Of a stretch of 64,000 bases of DNA, positions 48,895 to 60,532 are shown piece after piece. Under the pieces are notes generated by a model. It did not search any database and was not told where the DNA came from. It saw only the letters and a list, made by a program, of their open reading frames with translations. The stretch's first letter is position 1. Every line of letters begins with the position of its first letter. Position numbers and translations under genes: made by a program. Where the stretch lies: NCBI GenBank assembly GCA_905331475.1, contig CAJNYU010002673.1, positions 62,001-126,000 on the forward strand, given 5' to 3'. Source of the DNA: Rotaria socialis (lineage: Eukaryota > Rotifera > Eurotatoria > Philodinida > Philodinidae).

Positions 48895-50932
48895 GATCTA
48901 ATTTATTTATTTTTGTTGTCCGTAACGAAATGTTGTATTGTCAGTAGGAACATTATTGTAGGTTAACTTGTAATCTACAATAGTGTATATTTCGAAATTA
49001 TCTTACAGTCAAATATTGTTCATTCTCATATTGTATTTATTAATCAGTTTTTTGCTGTTGTTGTTTCTGAATAATTGGAATCTAGTCAATTTTCTTTTTC
49101 TTTTTATTTATCACATAAAATTGTGAACTTGACATTTTTCTCTCCTTTTTCGTGCTTATAATTATTTTCTCGCTGTCGTCTTATTTAAATGAATAAAAAT
49201 AATATATGTTTATTTGTTGTATAAGAAAAAAAGCTTTGCTCTAATTAATGGTCGATACCTTCGACAGTGTATGAAATTTTTTTTTTCCAAATTGCATTTC
49301 GTCACACTTGGATAATTTTTCTTTTTTTTTTCTCTTCTCATTGACGGACGAGAAAACCTATTTCTATTTATAAGTATTTTGTCCTTGTGACTGCTGAATA
49401 ATCATAGCTCGACCATTAAATGTTAGGAAATAGCAATAATCTATATAAATTTAAGATTGAATCAACAGATATTTTTACAGAAAACAGTAAACATTTTTTT
49501 AAATATTTCGAAATTTTACTATTACGTATATATTATCATATTGAAATTAAATGATTTCGTGAATAAAACTACTGATAAAAAGAAAAGCACTTTTAAAATC
49601 TTCCTATCTTATTCTCAAGAGAATCAAAATGTTATCATGCAAATTTCTTACAATTATAAATCGTGCTTTTTTTTCTTCTTCTTCTTCGTCATATTATAAT
49701 TGACATTAAATCACAAGAATATCTACTTTAGTGAAAGAGAAATGACTGTAGATATATTACTAGGTATATGTGGCATAAAAATTAAAATTTTCGATAACAT
49801 TAAATCATTATTTTCTATTGAAAGAAGCCCTTACTCTATGAAATGTGATTGTTAATGAAAAGAGTGTTTATCAAAGTCATAATCAAAAAGACGTACTCTA
49901 GTAGTCATGCTCAATATGATTCTAACAATAGCAAATGTGACGCTTTTTTGAATATTCAGGGAGAGAAAAACAGATCAATATAGATGATAAAATTATTGCT
50001 TGTATGATTACTATATCATGATGTCATTATTTTGATCCAGAGTTAGCGTAAGAGCATAATAAAAAGAAAAAAACGCTGCACTGTTCTCGAGTATTAGATA
50101 CAATCGAGATGATCATAGAGATAATATTTATACATTGACTTGATATCCAATCATTTGATTCTTAACTTTAATTAATCTCATTGAATTTTCGTATTCAAGG
50201 ATGTTTCGAATATTATTTCACTTACAAGATTATTCTTGCATCATTGATAAGTACGAAGTCAAATAATGTGATATGTCAAAGCGAAGAAAAACTAATAATT
50301 GCATGTCAAATCATATCGAGTGTTTGTTCGCAGTCTAAAGAAAAAGTACTTCATTAGTTCAAGTGTCTGACCTTTATATTTAAACTTTTGAATGGGTAAG
50401 AGTACTTGCATAAATTTTCTTGAAAACTCAATAATAATTCATATCATACTGTTTCTGTAGGAAAGATGAAGACACAACAAATTTCTCATTTAAATCATCT
50501 AATGTTCATGGCTAAAATAGTGTTTCTTTTGTTGTGATAATTTTCAAAAAAAGAAGAGAAAAGAAACGATTATATATCAATGAAGTTATTCTAGAATTGT
50601 CGGAATTTTCTGTCTATTTCTTTTTTTTCTCTTTCTCAAAGCAAACACAATTCGAATGTCTTCTTACACTAAATAAAAACAGAGAACGCTTTAAAATGGC
50701 AAACATCGTATGTAGGACATATAATGAGAAAGAAAGAAAATAGAGAGATTGACAAATACCAAATAGATATCGATATTCATACATGCACACACGGACACAC
50801 ACACGCATCAACAATGAACTTCGAAAAGAAATCTGCTCAAAACAAGTTCGAGAGAATAGATATTTTTTTTGTGATTTATAATAAGTAGAGAGACTTAAAC
50901 CTCTCGAACACAAGACAGAAAGTTTATGTTTT
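48895..50932. other. Intergenic between transporter and glycine-rich cluster
   Basis: Transporter 3' UTR with AATAAA at 49192-49197, then about 1.7 kb of AT-rich DNA without a supported gene. A (CA)n-like stretch (ACACACGGACACACACACG) lies near 50787-50805. Convergent with the next gene. Confidence 0.45.
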
Positions 50933-51742
50933 TTAAAAGAGAGGTAAACCACCACCTAGTCCACCACCTAGTCCACCACCTAATCCACCGCCTAGTCCAC
51001 CGTATTGACCACCCATGGGTGGGATGCCACCACCATAAGCAACAGTCATCATTGGTAATACTTGATAACCCATATTGCTACCACCAGCTGGGAGACCTCC
51101 ACCAAAACCTCCTCCGAATGGAAGACCACCACCAAAACCACCTCCAAGCGGAAGACCACCACCGAAACCACCTCCAGCTGGGAGACCTCCACCAAAACCT
51201 CCTCCCAATGGAAGACCACCACCAAAACCACCGCCTAGTGGAAGACCACCACCGAAACCACCGCCACCGAAACCACCACCACCTAAACCACCGCCGAAAC
51301 CACCACCACCTAAACCACCACCGAATCCACCACATGGATTTGCTGCAGGCATAGGAGCAGCAATATAAATTACTGGTCGCTTTTGTCGTCCGGCTACTGT
51401 GGGAACATACTGACTAACCCATTGTGTTTCTGCCCATTGTTCTGGAATCAGAGATCCTGGTGTAGTCGCGCTATAATTGCCTGGTCCATAACCACCCGCT
51501 CCATAACCACCGGTTCCATAACCTAAACACAAAAGTAGTAGAATAGAATAACTGTAGACATTATTTTACCTCCGTTTGAACCATATCCAGATAGTCCTGG
51601 TTGACCACCATAACCATAACCACTACCGTATCTATATGAATATGAATCATAATCAAATACAATAATTAAATTGAACTCACTGATTTAAATATGGATCACC
51701 AGATCCGTAGGCTTGATTGTTTCTAGCTGAGCGATTACCCAT
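50933..51742 (-). CDS. Glycine-rich low-complexity protein, cluster member 1
   Basis: Three exons (51681-51742, 51570-51631, 50933-51522) give 237 residues. The N-terminus is MGNRSARNNQAYGSGDPYLN, with no signal peptide. A Gly/Tyr region follows (YGSGYGYGGQPGLSGYG, GGYGAGGYGPGNYS), then a non-repetitive core of about 50 residues: EQWAETQWVSQYVPTVAG, then GRQKRPVIYIAAPMPAANPC. The rest is a GGGFGGGLP-type repeat with L-P-x-G-G-G-F-G-G-G units, ending GGGLPLF. The basic-x-V-I-Y-I-x-x-P piece of the core resembles RAIFIP and RRIYMP in the two genes to the right. ATG 51740-51742 is 21 nt after an acceptor-like TATTTTTAGATTAG. The repeat makes long shadow frames on both strands. Function unknown; a structural, coat or phase-separating protein is possible but unproven. 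Confidence 0.75.
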
Positions 51743-51765
51743 TATTAAACGAATTTATCTAATCT

Positions 51766-54188
51766 AAAAATAAGTCGACGAATAATAGATGCAAGCAGCG
51801 TAATCGAAACAAACCTTTATGTAGCTTTTTTATGATACTACTGATCGCTGAGCTGTGTACAACTGACGGTAATATCTGAAGAACAAAAAAAAAAGAACAC
51901 ATAAATGGAGATAGAGAAACAAACGAGAAGCGTCATTGCGGACAATATATCATGCATGCATATGCACAAAAAAAACAAAAAGACGGTGAATTAGATGCGG
52001 ATCCCTATCCACACGTTGACGTGTGGTAAAGAGTTAGATGACTGATCGATTAATATTAGTCGGTGTTGAATATCGAATGTAGTATGTAAGCATAGAGAAA
52101 AGAGAGAGAGAGAGAGAGAGAGAGAACAAAACTAGTGTAAAAAAGAATGGGGAAGCAATGCAATCAAGGTAACAAACGACGACAACGCGCGGTTACGCGA
52201 GCTATACATTGCGGTGTGACGCGATCAAGCGTGGAGTAGTCACATTAATACTCATTTCATTTTCACGATTAGCATATGTAATAAGAATAGCTCGATGTTT
52301 ATATTATGAAAGGTTGTTGAAAAGGAAGTTGATGATATACTGTTGGTAAAAAGCGAAAAAAAGGCAAAAACCGATTGATAAAGCAGTATTAAAATGTACC
52401 ATTGCTACAATAGACAAAAAACAAATATTATAATCGAGCTGTGAAAATAGTAATAAAGGATAATGTATTTCTCTAAATGTATAAATCGAAGTAATAATCA
52501 AAAGTGCATTATTTTTTTAATGTTATCATATGGTTAGTAAACTTGGGTTGAGTTAAAATTTAGAGTTATTGTTACAATAAAGAATATTCAAAATTTATTT
52601 TCATTGCGTTATAAATACCAAAACTAAGTGGATGATTTAAAAAATCTAATTTGAATCAGTAGTTCGTAATCAACATGACGATCAGTTTCTTGTTCATTTT
52701 GAAACAAATTTTTCGAATTATAGGCTCATCAGTTGAAGAGAAGCTATTTGGAACTACATTGATTTCATTTTCTTCTTCTTATTATTATTAGATGAATATC
52801 TCACGATACTTTCAAAGTTATTTATCTATCGATCTATGTATAAATAAATAAATAAATAAATATATATATATAATGTTACAAAAATTCATAACTATAGTAT
52901 GTATAATACTTTAGAAAGCTACAAAAATATGCATGCAAGGAAATAATTTAAAAACAATGATATACTGAGCACCAATAGTTTTAAATAAAATATTTGATAT
53001 TTTTTCTATTATAAGAAAAAATGGATTTTGTATAGACATTGACATTTGACTCAGAATATCCATCAAAATTCATTCATCATCATTACAGTTTGCTTTATCG
53101 GAAAACAATAAATACAACCAAATATTGTATTACAATAATTGGCTTCGATGCGATCTGAAACAAGAAGCCCATTCTTGCATACCTGTTTGATTTCTTTAAA
53201 ATAAAAATTAATGAGTGAATCTGTACGTATATATATACATATATATATGCGTATATGTGTTTATGCTCATTGTGTGATATTATTATTTTAGTCCTGAAAC
53301 TATACCAACTAGTTATATGGATAGATAGCAAGCGAATTTACAAAAATGATGACCAAAAAGTATCAGATTTCAATATCAATCATACTCTATCTCGCTTTTG
53401 AATGTATACCAAAAGACGTTTCTTGATTGATTGCCATTTGGATCTTTGTCAACAATAGTAGCTTCAATATCATCATCAATGATTGAAGATTCACTAAATA
53501 AATGATAGGATTCAAAATTTTTCTTCCCTATCGATTTGTGTTTATTTTTTGTTTATGACTTAATGTGAGCATATTTAGATGTGGTTTAATTTCAACTAAA
53601 GAGGGTGTGAGTAATGACGCTTGTGCTCAGGTAAGTGAAACGAAATTTTGGCCATGGTTATACTTATTGTAATTAGGGGGATTTATTATTGTCTTTCTCG
53701 TTTACATTAATAACAGCGCAACGACCATGGTTGATGAAAAAAAAACATGTTTCTTTTTTCGTGCATATCACAGCCATCGTTGAAACCTTCTCTTTACGCG
53801 TCATTGATTGATGCAGGGACGCCTGAGAGACAAACGTAATAAACCAATTGTATTGTATGAGTGCAGTCCTTACAATAAGGGACAAACGGCGGCGTCCTTT
53901 TTCCAAGCAGAAAAGGCTCTCTCTTCTCTTTTTTTTCTCTTTTTTCTCTCTCATTTTCTCTATATTGTCTAGTAAGCAAAGGTGAAACGGCTTACCTATA
54001 AAATCAGCAACATTTGTATCAGATCGATTACTTCATAGCGACCATCGTTGTCACCATTCGGATAAAAGTGAGTAAACTGTATAAGATTAAAATATTGCAA
54101 TGTATCTTTATTATTATCGTCTTGGTATTAATATTACTTGTATTAATTCTAGGCACTAGACTAATTGTATATCAACCAATAACAAGAA
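51766..54188. other. Divergent intergenic region of the glycine-rich cluster
   Basis: About 2.4 kb between two divergently transcribed cluster members. It contains (GA)n near 52099-52125, an ATAA/TA tract at about 52840-52872, a TA/TATG stretch near 53226-53250, and a pyrimidine-rich TTTTTTCTC tract near 53930-53955. It is a candidate shared promoter region. No gene is supported inside. Confidence 0.45.
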
Positions 54189-55370
54189 ATGGGTGGCCGA
54201 GGATCAAAAAGACAACAACAATATTACGAACCAAGTTACGGAATGGGCTCCTATGGTACTTATTATGACCCCTATGGTTATCAAAGTAAGATAATATCAT
54301 TTTTTACGATCAATCTATTATACAAGCATATTTAACACTTTAAGCTGGTGGTGGATATGGAGACATTCCAAGATACACAGTAACAAACTACGGTGGGTAT
54401 GGAGCTTCACCTATTGGTCAAGTCGGTTACGGTAGTCTCCCACCAAAAATCCGTGCTATTTTCATTCCTCAAATGGGTGGTCAACAATCTTGGTAAGAAT
54501 ATTCTTGCGATTAGGCAGAAAAATGTTGAAACGACTTCTTCGCCTTTTATTTGATAGCGCTCCCCAACAAATGCCAATGATGCCACCACCAATGCCTTCT
54601 GGAGGTTGTGGTGGTAAGTTCCCTATGAAATTTCAGCTATTTTTTAAAATACTAAATCTTTTTTGTTGTTTATTATAGGTCTCGGAAGCTATGGTGGAGG
54701 AGCATCCTTTGGTGGATCTAGCGGTGGTATGTCTTTTATATTGAATAAAATTAAAATTTTATCATTATACTGATTTCTAGGATTCGGAGGCGGTTTAGCT
54801 TCTTACGGTAGTGGTGAGTATCACTACTTAGCCGGTGAATGTCACTATGAACCGATATTTCCGTATATTTAGGATTCGGAGGTGGAATGGGAGGCGGATT
54901 CGGAGGTGGAATGGGAGGAGGGTTCGGAGGTGGAATGGGAGGAGGATTCGGAGGTGGAATGGGAGGAGGATTCGGAGGTGGAGCTCCATGCCCAATGAGT
55001 GCTGCCATGGGTAAGTTTTTCGAGTGACTGTCTTATTTTTATTATTTTTCATATGCCTACAAATGATTTATATATTCGTTTCTAATATGTTTCAGGATTT
55101 GGCGCACCACAACCACAACAATTTCAAATGCCAATGCCAATGCCTCAACCAATGCCAATGCCAATGCCAATGCCAATGCCTCAACCAATGCCAATGCCAA
55201 TGCCAATGCCAATGCCTCAACCAATGGCTCATCCAATGCCAATGCCTCAACCGATGCCCATGCCAATGCCTCAACCAATGCCCATGCCAATGCCTCAGCC
55301 AATGCCACAACAACCCCAACAACCTGCTGGCGGACGTATGATTTGTTGCTGTTTCCCAGCTCCTAATTAG
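54189..55370 (+). CDS. Gly/Met/Pro-rich low-complexity protein, cluster member 2
   Basis: Seven exons join to 264 residues: 54189-54285, 54345-54492, 54558-54613, 54679-54726, 54781-54813, 54873-55010, 55096-55370. The start is MGGRGSKRQQQYYEPSYG, with no signal peptide. A Tyr/Gly region leads to the core GYGSLPPKIRAIFIPQMGG. Then come QQMPMMPPPMPSGGCGG, several exons of G-F-G-G-G-M-G repeats, a last exon of M-P-M-P-Q-P repeats, and the end AGGRMICCCFPAPN. Exons 4-6 are all multiples of three with phase 1-1. The Cys-rich end resembles that of member 3 (VCCAIPS). An acceptor-like TTAATTCTAG lies 36 nt before the ATG, and AATAAA at 55580. Function unknown. Clustered Cys near the C-terminus could be lipid-modified or form disulfides; this is inference. 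Confidence 0.78.
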
Positions 55371-57604
55371 AAATCTTAACTATATCAGCAGTTAGACATT
55401 TGTTTCTTTTTTTTTTAAAGTTTTTCTTTGCTGTGCAGACACATCTTGCTTTCTTTTTTTCTGTGCTTTGGATTTATAAAATACTTTTAAATGTCATTCA
55501 ATAATAGTCCAAGTCGATAAGTAAAATCTTTAAAAAAACAAGCAAATAAATGACAAATTAATCATAAAATTTAAGAAACAATAAAGTTTTTTCACCACCA
55601 CCAAGAAATGTTACTCTTGAAAATAAAATATAATGCTTGTTTTCGTAGGATTTGAAGTGTCTTATGCCTCAAATTATATTTCAGATTTTAAAACGTAGTT
55701 ATTCATAGTATTTTCTTTTTCCTTTTTTTTTCTTTGTTTATGTGTTTGTTACATTATATTAGTTTACGTTTTTTTTGTACGAAGAAAAATTAATAAAGAA
55801 AATACAACATTTACACCCCATCAGTATCGATAGTTTTTATTCTTTTTGTCATTTATGTATCGATGTAAACATTTCTAATGGTTATATCGTCAAAGTATCG
55901 TGCAACTCCATTTTTTTTTCTCTTTTTACCTTTACAAAACAAAATCTGAGCTAGTTACAATGATAAACACAACACACCTGTCTGTTTTGTCAATCGAAGT
56001 TTTTTTTATGAGTGAAGAAAATTTGGCTAATAGTGTGGTTTTTTGATATTTTCTGTGCTTATTTGCATGTCTCATATAATCATATGCCGCACACAAAAAA
56101 TTGTATTGGTGGAAAAAAGCCGTGCTTCTTGCTATAAACTTTCGTGACGCATCACTAATTTTTGTCACTGTAAACAAGGGATAACTAAATGCTAATGATC
56201 CCATTAATTATAATGATGTGGTTATTTTTTTCAATGAATTATGAAATCTCGATAAGATGAATTCAATAGACATTAGGCTGAATGTCTAGAAATAAAACCA
56301 GACTGATATGCATAAATGCTTGTTGAAATGTCGAATACTATTTGATTTATAGTGTACAAAAAATATAAATGAAGGTTATACTGAATGAAATAATCGGTTT
56401 AAAACAGAAGCTCTGCGTCTTTTCTCTTTTTTCTTTTTCGTACAAAGATTTATATCACTAATTTAAATGTATAGAAAGATATCAAACGTAGACAGTACAA
56501 AAACAAAAGAATAATAAACATCACTGCTGACTGCAATTACTTGTTATTTATTCTTTTTTCTATTTCATAGGAAATAAAGACATTCTCTTAGCTTTCAAAT
56601 CAAAATTGTAAAATACTAAAATCGTTTCATTATTCATCTAGTATGAAAAATAATTTGATTCAATGAATTCTATTAATTTTTACATATAATTATATATGCC
56701 GGAAGAAAATTCTCACGTTAAACATCATATTAATCATCTGAGTAAAACAGCAACATTCATTGCCGTTTCTACTTGATGTAAAATTTTAATTTATTCAAAA
56801 GAAAAGAAATCATAGAGTTAATGGTGCTTTAACGTTTAGATATTATTGATATAGCGAGTAAAAACTTTTACTATTTCGTATACATTAGGACATTATAGTC
56901 GAATGTAGAAGATGATAAGAAATAAAAAGAATATTTATATACTAATAGCAAGCATCTAATAGACTGATTTTTCACTTGACCATGAGTATAATTCTTATAT
57001 CAATTTTAATTATTTTCATTAGACGAAATAAAATCGTACATGTAATTTTATGGCTTTCTATTATCGTTCGATTAGCAAGAGATCTTACCACAGGCAAGGT
57101 CTGTCATTGCAAGTTGTCATCTTAATATACATCAGATCATCATTGTTGAGTGCGAAAAGATCGGACCAAGGACAAAATGATAAAATGAAAAGAGAAAAAA
57201 ATGGGACAAGCAGAAAACTTGTCCGTAGGCGAATACATCATTGATGAAGTATAAATGATTGAATTGTTTCGAATTCTATTACTCTCTTCCTCTCAAAATT
57301 GGTGGTTTGGCTGCGGTCGATTGATCAGAGAGAGAGACAGCAGGTGTTGTATGAACATATTTGTAGTCTTGTCTCCATCACTCATTCAATATAGTAACTT
57401 GTCGACGTCGAACATCGAAACTATTCAAAATATAAAAGAAAAGACGGTATGCAAATCAGTAAACATTTCTTTTAAGATGAACTAAACGTTTCCATTTATA
57501 TCCATTTGCGTATTAATATACTTGAATTCGTTTCATTTTTTTCCACTCGTATCTACATATTCGCTTCTTAGAAGTTCATATATACATATTGATATTTCTG
57601 TAGA
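55371..57604. other. Intergenic within the cluster
   Basis: 3' UTR of member 2 (AATAAA at 55580-55585) and about 2 kb of AT-rich DNA. Small open frames have no motifs. The stretch just before member 3 (57540-57603) is pyrimidine-rich and ends in TTTCTGTAG, one base before the ATG. Confidence 0.45.
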
Positions 57605-60532
57605 ATGGCTAACAATAATTATCTTAAGAGAGAACCTGGTCTCACTTATTATGGTACAGGTTATGATCCTTATAGTGGTTATGAGAACATTGAAAACTAC
57701 GGTTCTGTTTATCAGCCGACTGGACGAGAATATCCATTTGGTTACGGTTTTACTAATGGACCAACTTCTGGAACAGAAGATATTCGTTTGGGTGGTCTTG
57801 GACAACAAGGCATTAGTAGATACGGTTATATGTATCCAACAAATTTTAATCCAGTGCTCGAACCTGGCTTTGGTGGATCCAAAGTGCGTCGCATCTATAT
57901 GCCTAATCATATAGTAAATGCACTACAAAATCTACTGCAACAAAGTGGTGCACGCATGAACCCTTTCATAGGCGGTTTAGGAGGATCTGGCTTCCCACAA
58001 ATACCTATAATGCCATTACCATACTCTCAAATTGGTTCGAATTATTGGCCAATGCCTTATCAAGCACCATCGATTTTTCCACAAGTACCTTTTCCCATTC
58101 CTTGCCCTCCTCCTATGATTCAACCAATTATGCCTCAAATACCTATGCGTAAGAAAATTCAATACATTCTATTGTTTATCAAAAGACACACATATCTAAT
58201 TAACTTTTTTCTTTTATTGAAATGAATTCTGCTTAGCCTACATGCCGATGATACCTCAGATACCAAGTCAACAACCGATGCGTAAGAAATGAAAGCTTCT
58301 TATCTTTGCTTCATATTTAGTATAGTTTTTTTTGACTATACTACCTTGAATTCTATACGAAATTTGTTGGTCATATGTCTTTTTCAAATATTTTAGCCTA
58401 TCCATTGATCATGCCCCAAATACCGATTCCAACACCTTTAATACGTAAGAATTATGCTTCTAATTATGTTTACAATTCTTTTTATTTATTACATTGTCTA
58501 TCATACTATTTTGAAATATGTTAACTAAATGGAATGCTATTGTTTTAAACATCGTTTCTTTCTGTCAATTAATACATTTTATCTTTACTTTAGCTGTTCC
58601 ATCTATCATTCCTAAAGTACAATTCGGACCTCCTCCTATGTGTAAGAAATACAGTGGAATATTCAATATCAATAGCTTTCTCATCTAATGTTCTATAGCA
58701 TATCCTTCAATGTTTCCTTCAACACCAAATGTACCATTTGTCATGCGTAAGAACGTTTCTCTGTCGGTTATCTGAACATTTTTATTTACTTTTTAAATTG
58801 ATGATAATATTCATCGCATAAAAAGAATTATTAAAATTTTTCTCATTGTTCTATAGCTTGTCCTTCAATGATACCTCAAATACCATTCCCACCTCCACCA
58901 CCAATCGTGCATCAGCAAATACCAATGCGTAAGACTCATTGCTTTTCTATACAAAATTGATATAGCACTAATAGTTACAATAAAAATGATTCAATAAAGT
59001 TGCAGTTTATCATATTCTGTTGCATTTTTTAGCTATTCCTTCACCATTGCCTCCGATGGTACCACAACAGATCATGTATCCACCTCAGATACCAATGATA
59101 CCACAACAACAATTTTTTCCACAAAATATTCCTAACGGTTTTGGTGGAGCTCCTTTCTATGGAGGTATACGTACATCTATTAATAAGCTTCAGGAAGAAA
59201 TAATTTTATTTATTGTAATTTTTAATTATCATAGGTTTCAGCCAAGGATTTCCTCAGTGTGGAAGTCTTAATAGCTACGGTGCATTGCCAAGTAATGAGG
59301 ACTACTTTCATTTTCGCTATTCATATTGTTCATTTTTCACTAATTACAAAGGTATTGGTGCTAATATATTGCCGAGCTTCAGTGGAAGCTGTCAACCAGG
59401 ATTCATTCAATCTGGGCTTCCAAGTTATGGAGGATATGTCCAACCAGGACTTCCAGGATATGGAGGCTATGTTCAGCCTGCGTTCCCAGGATATGGAGGA
59501 TATAATCAGCCTGCATATCCAGGATATGGAGGATATAATCAGCCTGCATATCCAGGATATGGAGGATATAATCAGCCTGCATATCCAGGATATGGAGGAT
59601 ACAATCAGCCTGTATATCCAGGGTATGGAGGCTGCAATCAGCCTGCGTTCCCAGGGTATGGAGGATATAATCAGCCTGTATATCCAGGGTATGGAGGCTG
59701 CAATCAGCCTGCGTTCCCAGGATATGGAGGATACAGTCAGCCTGGACTTCCAGGATATGGAGGCTACAACCAGTCTATGTTCCCAGGATATGGAGGATAT
59801 AATCAGCCTGCATATCCAGGGTATGGAGGATACAATCAGCCTGCGTTCTCAGGATATGGAGGATATAATCAGCCTGGATATTCAGGATATGGTGGATTCA
59901 ATCAGTTATCGTATGCTAATTACAACCAAGCAGGATTCTGCCATCCCAGTCTTTCAGGATACGGTAGTTTTAGTCAATTCCCTCAAGGAGGTTGGAATCA
60001 ACCAGGATATGGTGGCTTCAATCAACAACCTTTTGGTAACTTCAGTCAGCCAGCATTCGCTGGATTCAATCAGCAACCTTATAATGGCTTTGGGCAATAT
60101 GGACTCGCAGCATATTGTCCATCAGGATTTTTTAATAACGGTCAACAATCCTGCGGTGATTTTAATCAACCAGGATTCAATAGATTTCCTCCAGCTCAAC
60201 CACAATTCACCAATACTTACCCACAACAATCATCATTCAATGCCGGTCCACAACCACCATCATTCAATGCCGGCCCACAGCCACCATCATTCAATGCCGG
60301 TCCACAACAGGCATTCAATAGTTGTCAGGCAACTAACATGAATATATCAAATGGTCCACCAGCGTTTAATGTTACATCATCGTTAAATGGTCCATCATTA
60401 GGCAGTGTTCCCTGTCAGCCACCTGTTTTACCACCAGCTAGCAACTTGTCTCCGGTGACTCAGGCGCAATTCGGGCCCTTTCAAGGTAGAACTGGACGAG
60501 TAACAATTGTATGTTGTGCTATTCCTTCATAA
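57605..60532 (+). CDS. Gly/Tyr/Gln/Pro-rich repeat protein with mini-exon array, cluster member 3
   Basis: Nine exons join to 724 residues: 57605-58148, 58237-58281, 58398-58445, 58594-58641, 58699-58746, 58857-58928, 59033-59164, 59235-59291, 59352-60532. No signal peptide (MANNNYLKREPGLTYYGTGY). The core SKVRRIYMPNHIVNALQNLL is the longest non-repetitive part. Then follow Pro/Met/Ile-rich units, one per mini-exon (PMIPQIPSQQP, LIMPQIPIPTPLI, SIIPKVQFGPPP), most beginning P-x-P or P-x-M. The last exon carries about 15 G-Y-G-G-Y-N-Q-P-A-Y-P decapeptide-type repeats, then F-N-x-G-P-Q repeats, ending in TIVCCAIPS. The gap 59292-59351 is 60 bp and in frame, so retention would add 20 residues; I call it an intron because it has GTAATG...AAAG borders and unrelated sequence. 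Function unknown. Confidence 0.75.
58149..59032 (+). repeat. Array of symmetrical phase-1 mini-exons
   Basis: Within cluster member 3, five consecutive exons measure 45, 48, 48, 48 and 72 bp, every one phase 1-1. The main donor context recurs as ATGC|GTAAG (ends of exons 1, 2, 5 and 6) or close variants TAC|GTAAG and TGT|GTAAG. Acceptors are TTAG or ATAG followed by C, and the next codons encode P-[YVC]-P/M. The encoded units share the pattern P-x-x-x-M/I-P-Q-I-P. Matching borders, lengths and phase indicate repeated tandem duplication of one exon with its flanking intron ends. Confidence 0.75.
59390..59915 (+). repeat. Tandem 30-bp coding repeat (GYGGYNQPAYP-type)
   Basis: About 15-16 copies of a 30-bp unit related to CCAGGATATGGAGGATATAA followed by TCAGCCTGCA. 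Each copy encodes P-G-Y-G-G-Y-N-Q-P with variable x-x, and variants alternate (AYP, VYP, AFP, GLP). Because the unit is a multiple of three, the other forward frame is also open for 360 codons; that frame is a shadow. Tyr-Gly-Gly and Gln-Pro repeats are seen in structural and adhesive proteins as well as in phase-separating ones, so no function follows. Confidence 0.85.

Noticed and set aside
50926-51368. Long plus-strand frames encoding PPPKPPPNGRP and HHQNHL repeats
   Set aside because: Antisense and frame shadows of the Gly-rich repeat of the minus-strand gene at 50933-51742, which has splice sites, a non-repetitive core and a proper start.
55024-55341. Open frames encoding CQCQCLNQ (plus), ALALALVEAL and HWHWHWLRHW (minus)
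   Set aside because: Shadows of the M-P-M-P-Q-P coding repeat in the last exon of cluster member 2.
59259-60341. 360-codon plus-strand open frame rich in D-M-E-D-I-I-S-L
   Set aside because: It overlaps the 30-bp tandem repeat of cluster member 3 in another frame. The repeat unit is a multiple of three and lacks stops in that frame, so openness is automatic.
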